Shown: positions 52,276 to 64,000 of the stretch, piece by piece
Layout: the number at the start of each line of letters is the position of its first letter
Numbering within the stretch: the first letter of the stretch is position 1
Assembly (NCBI GenBank): GCA_964057225.1
Contig: OZ059898.1
Coordinates: forward strand, 18,143,267 to 18,207,266
DNA from: Auanema rhodensis
Lineage: Eukaryota > Nematoda > Chromadorea > Rhabditida > Rhabditidae
Reading direction: 5' to 3'
Length of the DNA: 64,000 nucleotides
Notes under the pieces: model-generated
What the model was told of the DNA's origin: nothing
What the model saw: the letters and a program-made list of their open reading frames with translations, nothing else
Databases searched by the model: none
Program-made: the position numbers and the translations under genes

Positions 52276-54030
52276 AAAAAAGGAATCTAAAAACATTTAC
52301 ATTTTGCTAAATTATTTTGAAATTTTTTGAAAAAATTTTTGTCAAAATGTTTTTGGAAGCAATGTTGAGTGTACATGGAAACTCAACATACACTAATGCA
52401 TCATTTTTCAAACGATCATAACTAATTTTTGTATAAAGCGTTTCTCAATGTAGTATAGTGCATTCGATGCGGATTTTTAAGCTGCGTCGATCTGTGTTAT
52501 CAGATTTGCGCTAGCTTAAAAATGCACCGAGATATCAACTGATATAAGTTCACACTTATATCCTCGATTTTCACCCTGAAGAATTAATTTTTTCGTTGAA
52601 AAACATTTTCCATCGTGTTTGCTTTGAAAAAAGGAATCTAAAAACATCTACTTTTTGCTAAATTATTTTGAAATTTTTTGAAAAAATTTTTGTCAAAATG
52701 TTTTTGGAAGCAATGTTGAGTGTACATGGAAACTCAACATACACTAATGCATCATTTTTCAAACGATCATAACTAATTTTTGTATAAAGCGTTTCTCAAT
52801 GTAGTATAGTGCATTCGATGCGGATTTTTAAGCTGCGTCGATCTGTGTTATCAGATTTGCGCTAGCTTAAAAATGCACCGAGATATCAACTGATATAAGT
52901 TCACACTTATATCCTCGATTTTCACCCTGAAGAATTAATTTTTTTGTTGAATAACATTGTCCATCGTCTTTGCCTTGAAAAAAGGAATCTAAAAACATCT
53001 ACTTTTTGCTAAATTATTTTGAAATTTTTCGAAAAAATTTTTGTCAAAATGTTTTTGGAAGCAATGTTGAGTGTACATGGAAACTCAACATACACTAATG
53101 CATCATTTTTCAAACGATCATAACTAATTTTTGTATTAAGCGTTTCTCAATGTAGTATAGTGCATTCGATGCGGATTTTTAAGCTGCGTCGATCTGTATT
53201 ATCAGATTTGCGCTAGCTTAAAAATGCACCGAGATATCAACTGATATAAGTTCACACTTATATCCTCGATTTTCACCCTGAAGAATTAATTTTTTTGTTG
53301 AATAACATTGTCCATCGTCTTTGCCTTGAAAAAAGGAATCTAAAAACATCTACTTTTTGCTAAATTATTTTGAAATTTTTTGAAAAAATTTTTGTCAAAA
53401 TGTTTTTGGAAGCAATGTTGAGTGTACATGGAAACTCAACATACACTAATGCATCATTTTTCAAACGATCATAACTAATTTTTGTATAAAGCGTTTTTCA
53501 ATGTAGTCAAGTGCATTCGATGCGGATTTTTAAGCTGCGTCGATCTGTGTTATCAGATTTGCGCTAGCTTAAAAATGCACCGAGATATCAACTGATATAA
53601 GTTCACACTTATATCCTCGATTTTCACCCTGAAGAATTAATTTTTTCGTTGAAAAACATTGTCCATCGTGTTTGCCTTGAAAAAAGAAATCTAAAAACAT
53701 CTACTTTTTGCTAAATTATTTTGAAATTTTTCGAAAAAATTTTTGTCAAAATGTTTTTGGAAGCAATGTTGAGTGTACATGGAAACTCAACATACACTAA
53801 TGCATCATTTTTCAAACGATCATAACTAATTTTTGTATTAAGCGTTTCTCAATGTAGTATAGTGCATTCGATGCAGATTTTTAAGCTGCGTCGATCTGTG
53901 TTATCAGATTTGCGCTAGCTTAAAAATGCACCGAGATATCAACTGATATAAGTTCACACTTATTTCCTCGATTTTCACCCTGAAGAATTAATTTTTTCGT
54001 TGAAAAACATTGTCCATCGTGTTTGCCTTG
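50521..54030 (+). repeat. Ten-monomer segment duplicated from 43150
   Basis: Partner of 43150-46659. Its left part also belongs to a tandem six-monomer pair (48064 and 50170), and its right part starts the five-monomer series at 52627. It therefore joins two higher-order families. Confidence 0.85.
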
Positions 54031-54381
54031 AAAAAAGAAATCTAAAAACATCTACTTTTTGCTAAATTATTTTGAAATTTTTCGAAAAAATTTTTGTCAA
54101 AATGTTTTTGGAAGCAATGTTGAGTGTACATGGAAACTCAACATACACTAATGCATCATTTTTCAAACGATCATAACTAATTTTTGTATTAAGCGTTTCT
54201 CAATGTAGTATAGTGCATTCGATGCGGATTTTTAAGCTGCGTCGATCTGTGTTATCAGATTTGCGCTAGCTTAAAAATGCACCGAGATATCAACTGATAT
54301 AAGTTCACACTTATATCCTCGATTTTCACCCTGAAGAATTAATTTTTTCGTTGAAAAACATTTTCCATCGTGTTTGCTTTG
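52627..54381 (+). repeat. Five-monomer higher-order unit, occurrence 1
   Basis: Order: GCTTTG-start ATAAAG copy, GTATT/TTTTTCG copy, TCAAG copy, then two GAAATC copies. It recurs directly at 54382 and again, embedded in a nine-monomer unit, at 56488 and 59647. This is the most regular higher-order unit in the window. Confidence 0.82.
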
Positions 54382-56136
54382 AAAAAAGGAATCTAAAAAC
54401 ATCTACTTTTTGCTAAATTATTTTGAAATTTTTTGAAAAAATTTTTGTCAAAATGTTTTTGGAAGCAATGTTGAGTGTACATGGAAACTCAACATACACT
54501 AATGCATCATTTTTCAAACGATCATAACTAATTTTTGTATAAAGCGTTTCTCAATGTAGTATAGTGCATTCGATGCGGATTTTTAAGCTGCGTCGATCTG
54601 TGTTATCAGATTTGCGCTAGCTTAAAAATGCACCGAGATATCAATTGATATAAGTTCACACTTATATCCTCGATTTTCACCCTGAAGAATTAATTTTTTT
54701 GTTGAATAACATTGTCCATCGTCTTTGCCTTGAAAAAAGGAATCTAAAAACATCTACTTTTTGCTAAATTATTTTGAAATTTTTCGAAAAAATTTTTGTC
54801 AAAATGTTTTTGGAAGCAATGTTGAGTGTACATGGAAACTCAACATACACTAATGCATCATTTTTCAAACGATCATAACTAATTTTTGTATTAAGCGTTT
54901 CTCAATGTAGTATAGTGCATTCGATGCGGATTTTTAAGCTGCGTCGATCTGTATTATCAGATTTGCGCTAGCTTAAAAATGCACCGAGATATCAACTGAT
55001 ATAAGTTCACACTTATATCCTCGATTTTCACCCTGAAGAATTAATTTTTTTGTTGAATAACATTGTCCATCGTCTTTGCCTTGAAAAAAGGAATCTAAAA
55101 ACATCTACTTTTTGCTAAATTATTTTGAAATTTTTTGAAAAAATTTTTGTCAAAATGTTTTTGGAAGCAATGTTGAGTGTACATGGAAACTCAACATACA
55201 CTAATGCATCATTTTTCAAACGATCATAACTAATTTTTGTATAAAGCGTTTTTCAATGTAGTCAAGTGCATTCGATGCGGATTTTTAAGCTGCGTCGATC
55301 TGTGTTATCAGATTTGCGCTAGCTTAAAAATGCACCGAGATATCAACTGATATAAGTTCACACTTATATCCTCGATTTTCACCCTGAAGAATTAATTTTT
55401 TCGTTGAAAAACATTGTCCATCGTGTTTGCCTTGAAAAAAGAAATCTAAAAACATCTACTTTTTGCTAAATTATTTTGAAATTTTTCGAAAAAATTTTTG
55501 TCAAAATGTTTTTGGAAGCAATGTTGAGTGTACATGGAAACTCAACATACACTAATGCATCATTTTTCAAACGATCATAACTAATTTTTGTATTAAGCGT
55601 TTCTCAATGTAGTATAGTGCATTCGATGCGGATTTTTAAGCTGCGTCGATCTGTGTTATCAGATTTGCGCTAGCTTAAAAATGCACCGAGATATCAACTG
55701 ATATAAGTTCACACTTATTTCCTCGATTTTCACCCTGAAGAATTAATTTTTTCGTTGAAAAACATTGTCCATCGTGTTTGCCTTGAAAAAAGAAATCTAA
55801 AAACATCTACTTTTTGCTAAATTATTTTGAAATTTTTCGAAAAAATTTTTGTCAAAATGTTTTTGGAAGCAATGTTGAGTGTACATGGAAACTCAACATA
55901 CACTAATGCATCATTTTTCAAACGATCATAACTAATTTTTGTATTAAGCGTTTCTCAATGTAGTATAGTGCATTCGATGCGGATTTTTAAGCTGCGTCGA
56001 TCTGTGTTATCAGATTTGCGCTAGCTTAAAAATGCACCGAGATATCAACTGATATAAGTTCACACTTATATCCTCGATTTTCACCCTGAAGAATTAATTT
56101 TTTCGTTGAAAAACATTTTCCATCGTGTTTGCTTTG
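54382..56136 (+). repeat. Five-monomer higher-order unit, occurrence 2
   Basis: Tandem partner of 52627-54381 at 1755. Private change: ATCAATTGAT near 54642 in the first monomer. Occurrence 1 has GCAGAT in its fourth monomer where this one has GCGGAT. Confidence 0.82.
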
Positions 56137-58415
56137 AAAAAAGGAATCTAAAAACATCTACTTTTTGCTAAATTATTTTGAAATTTTTCGAAAAAATTTT
56201 TGTCAAAATGTTTTTGGAAGCAATGTTGAGTGTACATGGAAACTCAACATACACTAATGCATCATTTTTCAAACGATCATAACTAATTTTTGTATAAAGC
56301 GTTTCTCAATGTAGTATAGTGCATTCGATGCGGATTTTTAAGCTGCGTCGATCTGTGTTATCAGATTTGCGCTAGCTTAAAAATGCACCGAGATATCAAC
56401 TGATATAAGTTCACACTTATATCCTCGATTTTCACCCTGAAGAATTAATTTTTTCGTTGAAAAACATTTTCCATCGTGTTTGCTTTGAAAAAAGGAATCT
56501 AAAAACATCTACTTTTTGCTAAATTATTTTGAAATTTTTTGAAAAAATTTTTGTCAAAATGTTTTTGGAAGCAATGTTGAGTGTACATGGAAACTCAACA
56601 TACACTAATGCATCATTTTTCAAACGATCATAACTAATTTTTGTATAAAGCGTTTCTCAATGTAGTATAGTGCATTCGATGCGGATTTTTAAGCTGCGTC
56701 GATCTGTGTTATCAGATTTGCGCTAGCTTAAAAATGCACCGAGATATCAACTGATATAAGTTCACACTTATATCCTCGATTTTCACCCTGAAGAATTAAT
56801 TTTTTTGTTGAATAACATTGTCCATCGTCTTTGCCTTGAAAAAAGGAATCTAAAAACATCTACTTTTTGCTAAATTATTTTGAAATTTTTCGAAAAAATT
56901 TTTGTCAAAATGTTTTTGGAAGCAATGTTGAGTGTACATGGAAACTCAACATACACTAATGCATCATTTTTCAAACGATCATAACTAATTTTTGTATTAA
57001 GCGTTTCTCAATGTAGTATAGTGCATTCGATGCGGATTTTTAAGCTGCGTCGATCTGTATTATCAGATTTGCGCTAGCTTAAAAATGCACCGAGATATCA
57101 ACTGATATAAGTTCACACTTATATCCTCGATTTTCACCCTGAAGAATTAATTTTTTTGTTGAATAACATTGTCCATCGTCTTTGCCTTGAAAAAAGGAAT
57201 CTAAAAACATCTACTTTTTGCTAAATTATTTTGAAATTTTTTGAAAAAATTTTTGTCAAAATGTTTTTGGAAGCAATGTTGAGTGTACATGGAAACTCAA
57301 CATACACTAATGCATCATTTTTCAAACGATCATAACTAATTTTTGTATAAAGCGTTTTTCAATGTAGTCAAGTGCATTCGATGCGGATTTTTAAGCTGCG
57401 TCGATCTGTGTTATCAGATTTGCGCTAGCTTAAAAATGCACCGAGATATCAACTGATATAAGTTCACACTTATATCCTCGATTTTCACCCTGAAGAATTA
57501 ATTTTTTCGTTGAAAAACATTGTCCATCGTGTTTGCCTTGAAAAAAGAAATCTAAAAACATCTACTTTTTGCTAAATTATTTTGAAATTTTTCGAAAAAA
57601 TTTTTGTCAAAATGTTTTTGGAAGCAATGTTGAGTGTACATGGAAACTCAACATACACTAATGCATCATTTTTCAAACGATCATAACTAATTTTTGTATT
57701 AAGCGTTTCTCAATGTAGTATAGTGCATTCGATGCGGATTTTTAAGCTGCGTCGATCTGTGTTATCAGATTTGCGCTAGCTTAAAAATGCACCGAGATAT
57801 CAACTGATATAAGTTCACACTTATTTCCTCGATTTTCACCCTGAAGAATTAATTTTTTCGTTGAAAAACATTGTCCATCGTGTTTGCCTTGAAAAAAGAA
57901 ATCTAAAAACATCTACTTTTTGCTAAATTATTTTGAAATTTTTCGAAAAAATTTTTGTCAAAATGTTTTTGGAAGCAATGTTGAGTGTACATGGAAACTC
58001 AACATACACTAATGCATCATTTTTCAAACGATCATAACTAATTTTTGTATTAAGCGTTTCTCAATGTAGTATAGTGCATTCGATGCGGATTTTTAAGCTG
58101 CGTCGATCTGTGTTATCAGATTTGCGCTAGCTTAAAAATGCACCGAGATATCAACTGATATAAGTTCACACTTATTTCCTCGATTTTCACCCTGAAGAAT
58201 TAATTTTTTCGTTGAATAACATTGTCCATCGTCTTTGCCTTGAAAAAAGGAATCTAAAAACATCTTCTTTTTGCTAAATTATCTTGAAATTTTTTGAAAA
58301 AATTTTTGTCAAAATGTTTTTGGAAGCAATGTTGAGTGTACATGGAAACTCAACATACACTAATGCATCATTTTTCAAACGATCATAATTAATTTTTGTA
58401 TAAAGCGTTTTTCAA
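56137..58415 (+). repeat. Nine-monomer higher-order unit, first copy (matched part)
   Basis: It starts with a GCTTTG copy of the TTTTTCG type, then the five-monomer series, then a TTATCTTG copy carrying a rare ATAATTAAT at 58385. The same order recurs at exactly +3159. The match ends within the TTATCTTG copy (TTTTTC against TTTCTC). The unit is completed by two further copies at 58594 and 58945. Confidence 0.8.
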
Positions 58416-59295
58416 TGTAGTATAGTGCATTCGATGCGGATTTTTAAGCTGCGTCGATCTGTGTTATCAGATTTGCGCTAGCTTAAAAATGCACCGAGAT
58501 ATCAACTGATATAAGTTCACACTTATTTCCTCGATTTTCACCCTGAAGAATTAATTTTTTCGTTGAATAACATTGTCCATCGTCTTTGCCTTGAAAAAAG
58601 GAATCTAAAAACATCTACTTTTTGCTAAATTATTTTGAAATTTTTTGAAAAAATTTTTGTCAAAATGTTTTTGGAAGCAATGTTGAGTGTACATGGAAAC
58701 TCAACATACACTAATGCATCATTTTTCAAACGATCATAACTAATTTTTGTATAAAGCGTTTCTCAATGTAGTATAGTGCATTCGATGCGGATTTTTAAGC
58801 TGCGTCGATCTGTGTTATCAGATTTGCGCTAGCTTAAAAATGCACCGAGATATCAACTGATATAAGTTCACACTTATTTCCTCGATTTTCACCCTGAAGA
58901 ATTAATTTTTTCGTTGAATAACATTGTCCATCGTCTTTGCCTTGAAAAAAGGAATCTAAAAACATCTACTTTTTGCTAAATTATTTTGAAATTTTTCGAA
59001 AAAATTTTTGTCAAAATGTTTTTGGAAGCAATGTTGAGTGTACATGGAAACTCAACATACACTAATGCATCATTTTTCAAACGATCATAACTAATTTTTG
59101 TATTAAGCGTTTCTCAATGTAGTATAGTGCATTCGATGCGGATTTTTAAGCTGCGTCGATCTGTGTTATCAGATTTGCGCTAGCTTAAAAATGCACCGAG
59201 ATATCAACTGATATAAGTTCACACTTATATCCTCGATTTTCACCCTGAAGAATTAATTTTTTCGTTGAAAAACATTTTCCATCGTGTTTGCTTTG

Positions 59296-61574
59296 AAAAA
59301 AGGAATCTAAAAACATCTACTTTTTGCTAAATTATTTTGAAATTTTTCGAAAAAATTTTTGTCAAAATGTTTTTGGAAGCAATGTTGAGTGTACATGGAA
59401 ACTCAACATACACTAATGCATCATTTTTCAAACGATCATAACTAATTTTTGTATAAAGCGTTTCTCAATGTAGTATAGTGCATTCGATGCGGATTTTTAA
59501 GCTGCGTCGATCTGTGTTATCAGATTTGCGCTAGCTTAAAAATGCACCGAGATATCAACTGATATAAGTTCACACTTATATCCTCGATTTTCACCCTGAA
59601 GAATTAATTTTTTCGTTGAAAAACATTTTCCATCGTGTTTGCTTTGAAAAAAGGAATCTAAAAACATCTACTTTTTGCTAAATTATTTTGAAATTTTTTG
59701 AAAAAATTTTTGTCAAAATGTTTTTGGAAGCAATGTTGAGTGTACATGGAAACTCAACATACACTAATGCATCATTTTTCAAACGATCATAACTAATTTT
59801 TGTATAAAGCGTTTCTCAATGTAGTATAGTGCATTCGATGCGGATTTTTAAGCTGCGTCGATCTGTGTTATCAGATTTGCGCTAGCTTAAAAATGCACCG
59901 AGATATCAACTGATATAAGTTCACACTTATATCCTCGATTTTCACCCTGAAGAATTAATTTTTTTGTTGAATAACATTGTCCATCGTCTTTGCCTTGAAA
60001 AAAGGAATCTAAAAACATCTACTTTTTGCTAAATTATTTTGAAATTTTTCGAAAAAATTTTTGTCAAAATGTTTTTGGAAGCAATGTTGAGTGTACATGG
60101 AAACTCAACATACACTAATGCATCATTTTTCAAACGATCATAACTAATTTTTGTATTAAGCGTTTCTCAATGTAGTATAGTGCATTCGATGCGGATTTTT
60201 AAGCTGCGTCGATCTGTATTATCAGATTTGCGCTAGCTTAAAAATGCACCGAGATATCAACTGATATAAGTTCACACTTATATCCTCGATTTTCACCCTG
60301 AAGAATTAATTTTTTTGTTGAATAACATTGTCCATCGTCTTTGCCTTGAAAAAAGGAATCTAAAAACATCTACTTTTTGCTAAATTATTTTGAAATTTTT
60401 TGAAAAAATTTTTGTCAAAATGTTTTTGGAAGCAATGTTGAGTGTACATGGAAACTCAACATACACTAATGCATCATTTTTCAAACGATCATAACTAATT
60501 TTTGTATAAAGCGTTTTTCAATGTAGTCAAGTGCATTCGATGCGGATTTTTAAGCTGCGTCGATCTGTGTTATCAGATTTGCGCTAGCTTAAAAATGCAC
60601 CGAGATATCAACTGATATAAGTTCACACTTATATCCTCGATTTTCACCCTGAAGAATTAATTTTTTCGTTGAAAAACATTGTCCATCGTGTTTGCCTTGA
60701 AAAAAGAAATCTAAAAACATCTACTTTTTGCTAAATTATTTTGAAATTTTTCGAAAAAATTTTTGTCAAAATGTTTTTGGAAGCAATGTTGAGTGTACAT
60801 GGAAACTCAACATACACTAATGCATCATTTTTCAAACGATCATAACTAATTTTTGTATTAAGCGTTTCTCAATGTAGTATAGTGCATTCGATGCGGATTT
60901 TTAAGCTGCGTCGATCTGTGTTATCAGATTTGCGCTAGCTTAAAAATGCACCGAGATATCAACTGATATAAGTTCACACTTATTTCCTCGATTTTCACCC
61001 TGAAGAATTAATTTTTTCGTTGAAAAACATTGTCCATCGTGTTTGCCTTGAAAAAAGAAATCTAAAAACATCTACTTTTTGCTAAATTATTTTGAAATTT
61101 TTCGAAAAAATTTTTGTCAAAATGTTTTTGGAAGCAATGTTGAGTGTACATGGAAACTCAACATACACTAATGCATCATTTTTCAAACGATCATAACTAA
61201 TTTTTGTATTAAGCGTTTCTCAATGTAGTATAGTGCATTCGATGCGGATTTTTAAGCTGCGTCGATCTGTGTTATCAGATTTGCGCTAGCTTAAAAATGC
61301 ACCGAGATATCAACTGATATAAGTTCACACTTATTTCCTCGATTTTCACCCTGAAGAATTAATTTTTTCGTTGAATAACATTGTCCATCGTCTTTGCCTT
61401 GAAAAAAGGAATCTAAAAACATCTTCTTTTTGCTAAATTATCTTGAAATTTTTTGAAAAAATTTTTGTCAAAATGTTTTTGGAAGCAATGTTGAGTGTAC
61501 ATGGAAACTCAACATACACTAATGCATCATTTTTCAAACGATCATAATTAATTTTTGTATAAAGCGTTTCTCAA
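59296..61574 (+). repeat. Nine-monomer higher-order unit, second copy
   Basis: Partner of 56137-58415, with the rare ATAATTAAT at 61544. Its last monomer switches to TTTCTC and GTATT. From 61753 the ordered structure is lost, so the higher-order region ends here. Confidence 0.8.
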
Positions 61575-61752
61575 TGTAGTATAGTGCATTCGATGCGGAT
61601 TTTTAAGCTGCGTCGATCTGTATTATCAGATTTGCGCTAGCTTAAAAATGCACCGAGATATCAACTGATATAAGTTCACACTTATATCCTCGATTTTCAC
61701 CCTGAAGAATTAATTTTTTTGTTGAATAACATTGTCCATCGTCTTTGCCTTG

Positions 61753-64000
61753 AAAAAAGGAATCTAAAAACATCTACATTTTGCTAAATTATTTTGAAAT
61801 TTTTTGAAAAAATTTTTGTCAAAATGTTTTTGGAAGCAATGTTGAGTGTACATGGAAACTCAACATACACTAATGCATCATTTTTCAAACGATCATAACT
61901 AATTTTTGTATAAAGCGTTTCTCAATGTAGTATAGTGCATTCGATGCGGATTTTTAAGCTGCGTCGATCTGTGTTATCAGATTTGCGCTAGCTTAAAAAT
62001 GCACCGAGATATCAACTGATATAAGTTCACACTTATATCCTCGATTTTCACCCTGAAGAATTAATTTTTTCGTTGAAAAACATTTTCCATCGTGTTTGCC
62101 TTGAAAAAAGGAATCTAAAAACATCTACTTTTTGCTAAATTATTTTGAAATTTTTCGAAAAAATTTTTGTCAAAATGTTTTTGGAAGCAATGTTGAGTGT
62201 ACATGGAAACTCAACATACACTAATGCATCATTTTTCAAACGATCATAACTAATTTTTGTATTAAGCGTTTCTCAATGTAGTATAGTGCATTCGATGCGG
62301 ATTTTTAAGCTGCGTCGATCTGTGTTATCAGATTTGCGCTAGCTTAAAAATGCACCGAGATATCAACTGATATAAGTTCACACTTATTTCCTCGATTTTC
62401 ACCCTGAAGAATTAATTTTTTCGTTGAATAACATTGTCCATCGTCTTTGCCTTGAAAAAAGGAATCTAAAAACATCTACTTTTTGCTAAATTATTTTGAA
62501 ATTTTTTGAAAAAATTTTTGTCAAAATGTTTTTGGAAGCAATGTTGAGTGTACATGGAAACTCAACATACACTAATGCATCATTTTTCAAACGATCATAA
62601 CTAATTTTTGTATTAAGCGTTTCTCAATGTAGTATAGTGCATTCGATGCGGATTTTTAAGCTGCGTCGATCTGTGTTATCAGATTTGCGCTAGCTTAAAA
62701 ATGCACCGAGATATCAACTGATATAAGTTCACACTTATTTCCTCGATTTTCACCCTGAAGAATTAATTTTTTCGTTGAATAACATTGTCCATCGTCTTTG
62801 CCTTGAAAAAAGGAATCTAAAAACATCTACTTTTTGCTAAATTATTTTGAAATTTTTTGAAAAAATTTTTGTCAAAATGTTTTTGGAAGCAATGTTGAGT
62901 GTACATGGAAACTCAACATACACTAATGCATCATTTTTCAAACGATCATAACTAATTTTTGTATTAAGCGTTTCACAATGTAGTATAGTGCATTCGATGC
63001 GGATTTTTAAGCTGCGTCGATCTGTGTTATCAGATTTGCGCTAGCTTAAAAATGCACCGAGATATCAACTGATATAAGTTCACACTTATATCCTCGATTT
63101 TCACCCTGAAGAATTAATTTTTTCGTTGAATAACATTGTCCATCGTCTTTGCCTTGAAAAAAGGAATCTAAAAACATCTACTTTTTGCTAAATTATTTTG
63201 AAATTTTTTGAAAAAATTTTTGTCAAAATGTTTTTGGAAGCAATGTTGAGTGTACATGGAAACTCAACATACACTAATGCATCATTTTTCAAACGATCAT
63301 AACTAATTTTTGTATTAAGCGTTTCTCAAAGTAGTATAGTGCATTCGATGCGGATTTTTAAGCTGCGTCGATCTGTGTTATCAGATTTGCGCTAGCTTAA
63401 AAATGCACCGAGATATCAACTGATATAAGTTCACACTTATATCCTCGATTTTCACCCTGAAGAATTAATTTTTTTGTTGAATAACATTGTCCATCGTCTT
63501 TGCCTTGAAAAAAGGAATCTAAAAACATCTACTTTTTGCTAAATTATTTTGAAATTTTTTGAAAAAATTTTTGTCAAAATGTTTTTGGAAGCAATGTTGA
63601 GTGTACATGGAAACTCAACATACACTAATGCATCATTTTTCAAACGATCATAACTAATTTTTGTATAAAGCGTTTCTCAATGTAGTATAGTGCATTCGAT
63701 GCGGATTTTTAAGCTGCGTCGATCTGTGTTATCAGATTTGCGCTAGCTTAAAAATGCACCGAGATATCAACTGATATAAGTTCACACTTATATCCTCGAT
63801 TTTCACCCTGAAGAATTAATTTTTTCGTTGAATAACATTGTCCATCGTCTTTGCCTTGAAAAAAGGAATCTAAAAACATCTACTTTTTGCTAAATTATTT
63901 TGAAATTTTTTGAAAAAATTTTTGTCAAAATGTTTTTGGAAGCAATGTTGAGTGTACATGGAAACTCAACATACACTAATGCATCATTTTTCAAACGATC
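61753..64000 (+). repeat. Array domain D: generic copies at the right end
   Basis: Six full copies and one partial follow the last ordered block. They lack the TCAAG, GAAATC, ATGAAG and GCTTTG marks. The first has CTACATTTTG, halfway between the common CTACTTTTTG and the domain C form TTTACATT. The copy at 62806 has a private CACAATG, and the copy at 63157 has CAAAG as in domain A. The array continues past the window end, since the last copy is cut after 142 bases. Confidence 0.65.
63859..64000 (+). repeat. Partial monomer at the window end
   Basis: The first 142 bases of a normal copy are present, including the A/T dyad and the complete 9-bp-arm hairpin. It is cut by the window edge, not by a genomic junction. 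Confidence 0.95.

Larger units (their letters stand above)
36130..61752 (+). repeat. Array domain C: TTTACATT, TCAAG and ATGAAG subtypes
   Basis: This domain covers 73 copies with the clearest higher-order order. Private marks are CATTTACATTTTG (first at 38236, last at 52276), TAGTCAAG (copies 38587, 41044, 45958, 47362, 53329, 55084, 57190, 60349) and ATGAAGCG (36130, 38938, 41746, 48064, 50170). GAAATC after the A6 run is very frequent here and otherwise appears only in copies 18232 and 20338. GCTTTG in place of GCCTTG marks copy junctions from 45246 to 59641. All copies are 351 bases: no length variant occurs in this 25.6 kb. Confidence 0.75.
1..64000 (+). repeat. Satellite DNA array, 351-bp monomer, about 182 copies
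   Basis: The window is a continuous direct tandem array. Taking the run of six A before GGAATC as the monomer start, copies begin at 0 (one base outside), 351, 702 and 1054, then every 351 bases, up to a last partial copy at 63859. The register shifts by +1 in the copies starting at 702, 2458, 11560, 13667, 14721 and 16827. It shifts by -1 in those starting at 16477, 27007, 28761 and 32270, and by -25 in the copy at 6320. These shifts account exactly for the position of the last copy. By eye, copies differ from each other at only a few positions. No foreign insertion, inversion or unique spacer interrupts the array. Such arrays are typical of centromeric or pericentromeric heterochromatin; that location is inferred. 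Confidence 0.98.

Noticed and set aside
1-64000. A repeat protein gene: the 351-base period is a multiple of three, so an open frame would run through the array
   Set aside because: Stops fall in all three frames of each strand inside one monomer (for example TAA at offsets 12, 32 and 118 on the plus strand).
1-64000. CRISPR array or bacterial repeat region
   Set aside because: There are no unique spacers. The entire 351-base unit is repeated, far beyond CRISPR repeat size, and there are no cas genes.
1-64000. Telomeric or subtelomeric array
   Set aside because: No short telomere repeat such as TTAGG or TTAGGG tracts anywhere, and no array end within the window.
1-64000. Known named satellite of a particular beetle or fly
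   Set aside because: Length and composition resemble several insect satellites, but I cannot confirm identity from memory. A search of the 351-base consensus against satellite libraries and insect genomes would decide.

Overview
The whole window is one uninterrupted head-to-tail satellite DNA array. It holds 182 monomers plus a 142-base partial copy at the right end, all in the same orientation. The monomer is 351 bases; 171 copies are exactly that length, six are 352, four are 350 and one is 326. I find no protein-coding gene, RNA gene, transposable element, unique spacer or inverted segment. All six frames are closed inside a single monomer, so the array cannot encode a protein even though 351 is divisible by 3.

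The sequence points to centromeric or pericentromeric heterochromatin of a eukaryote, most likely an invertebrate such as an insect. The monomer is about 31% G+C and is rich in A and T tracts. CpG is not depleted: 12 are present against about 8.6 expected from base composition. That argues against a heavily methylated vertebrate or plant satellite. I cannot name the species from the sequence.

Each monomer carries four dyad symmetries: an A/T-tract dyad, a 9-bp-arm hairpin, a long hairpin with 11-bp outer arms, and a 9-bp-arm hairpin with a 4-base loop. It also holds a TATAAA that about half of the copies lose by one base change. A short tract resembling juxtaposed pol III A and B boxes is present too.

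Above the monomer level there are linked variants. From about 1 to 16.1 kb the marks are one-base insertion copies and a CAAAG variant. From 16.1 to 36.1 kb they are ACCATG and CTTCTAC variants. From 36.1 to 61.8 kb they are TTTACATT, TCAAG, ATGAAG and GAAATC variants. From 61.8 kb to the end the copies are generic. Within these domains, blocks of 3 to 10 monomers are duplicated at offsets of 4, 5, 6, 7, 9, 10 and 21 monomers. This gives irregular, nested higher-order repeats, as expected from recent unequal exchange and local conversion. No single higher-order period covers the window.

Coordinate rule: the first copy starts at notional base 0, so base p of the window between 1 and 350 corresponds to start + p in any later copy. 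Variant positions below use this rule.
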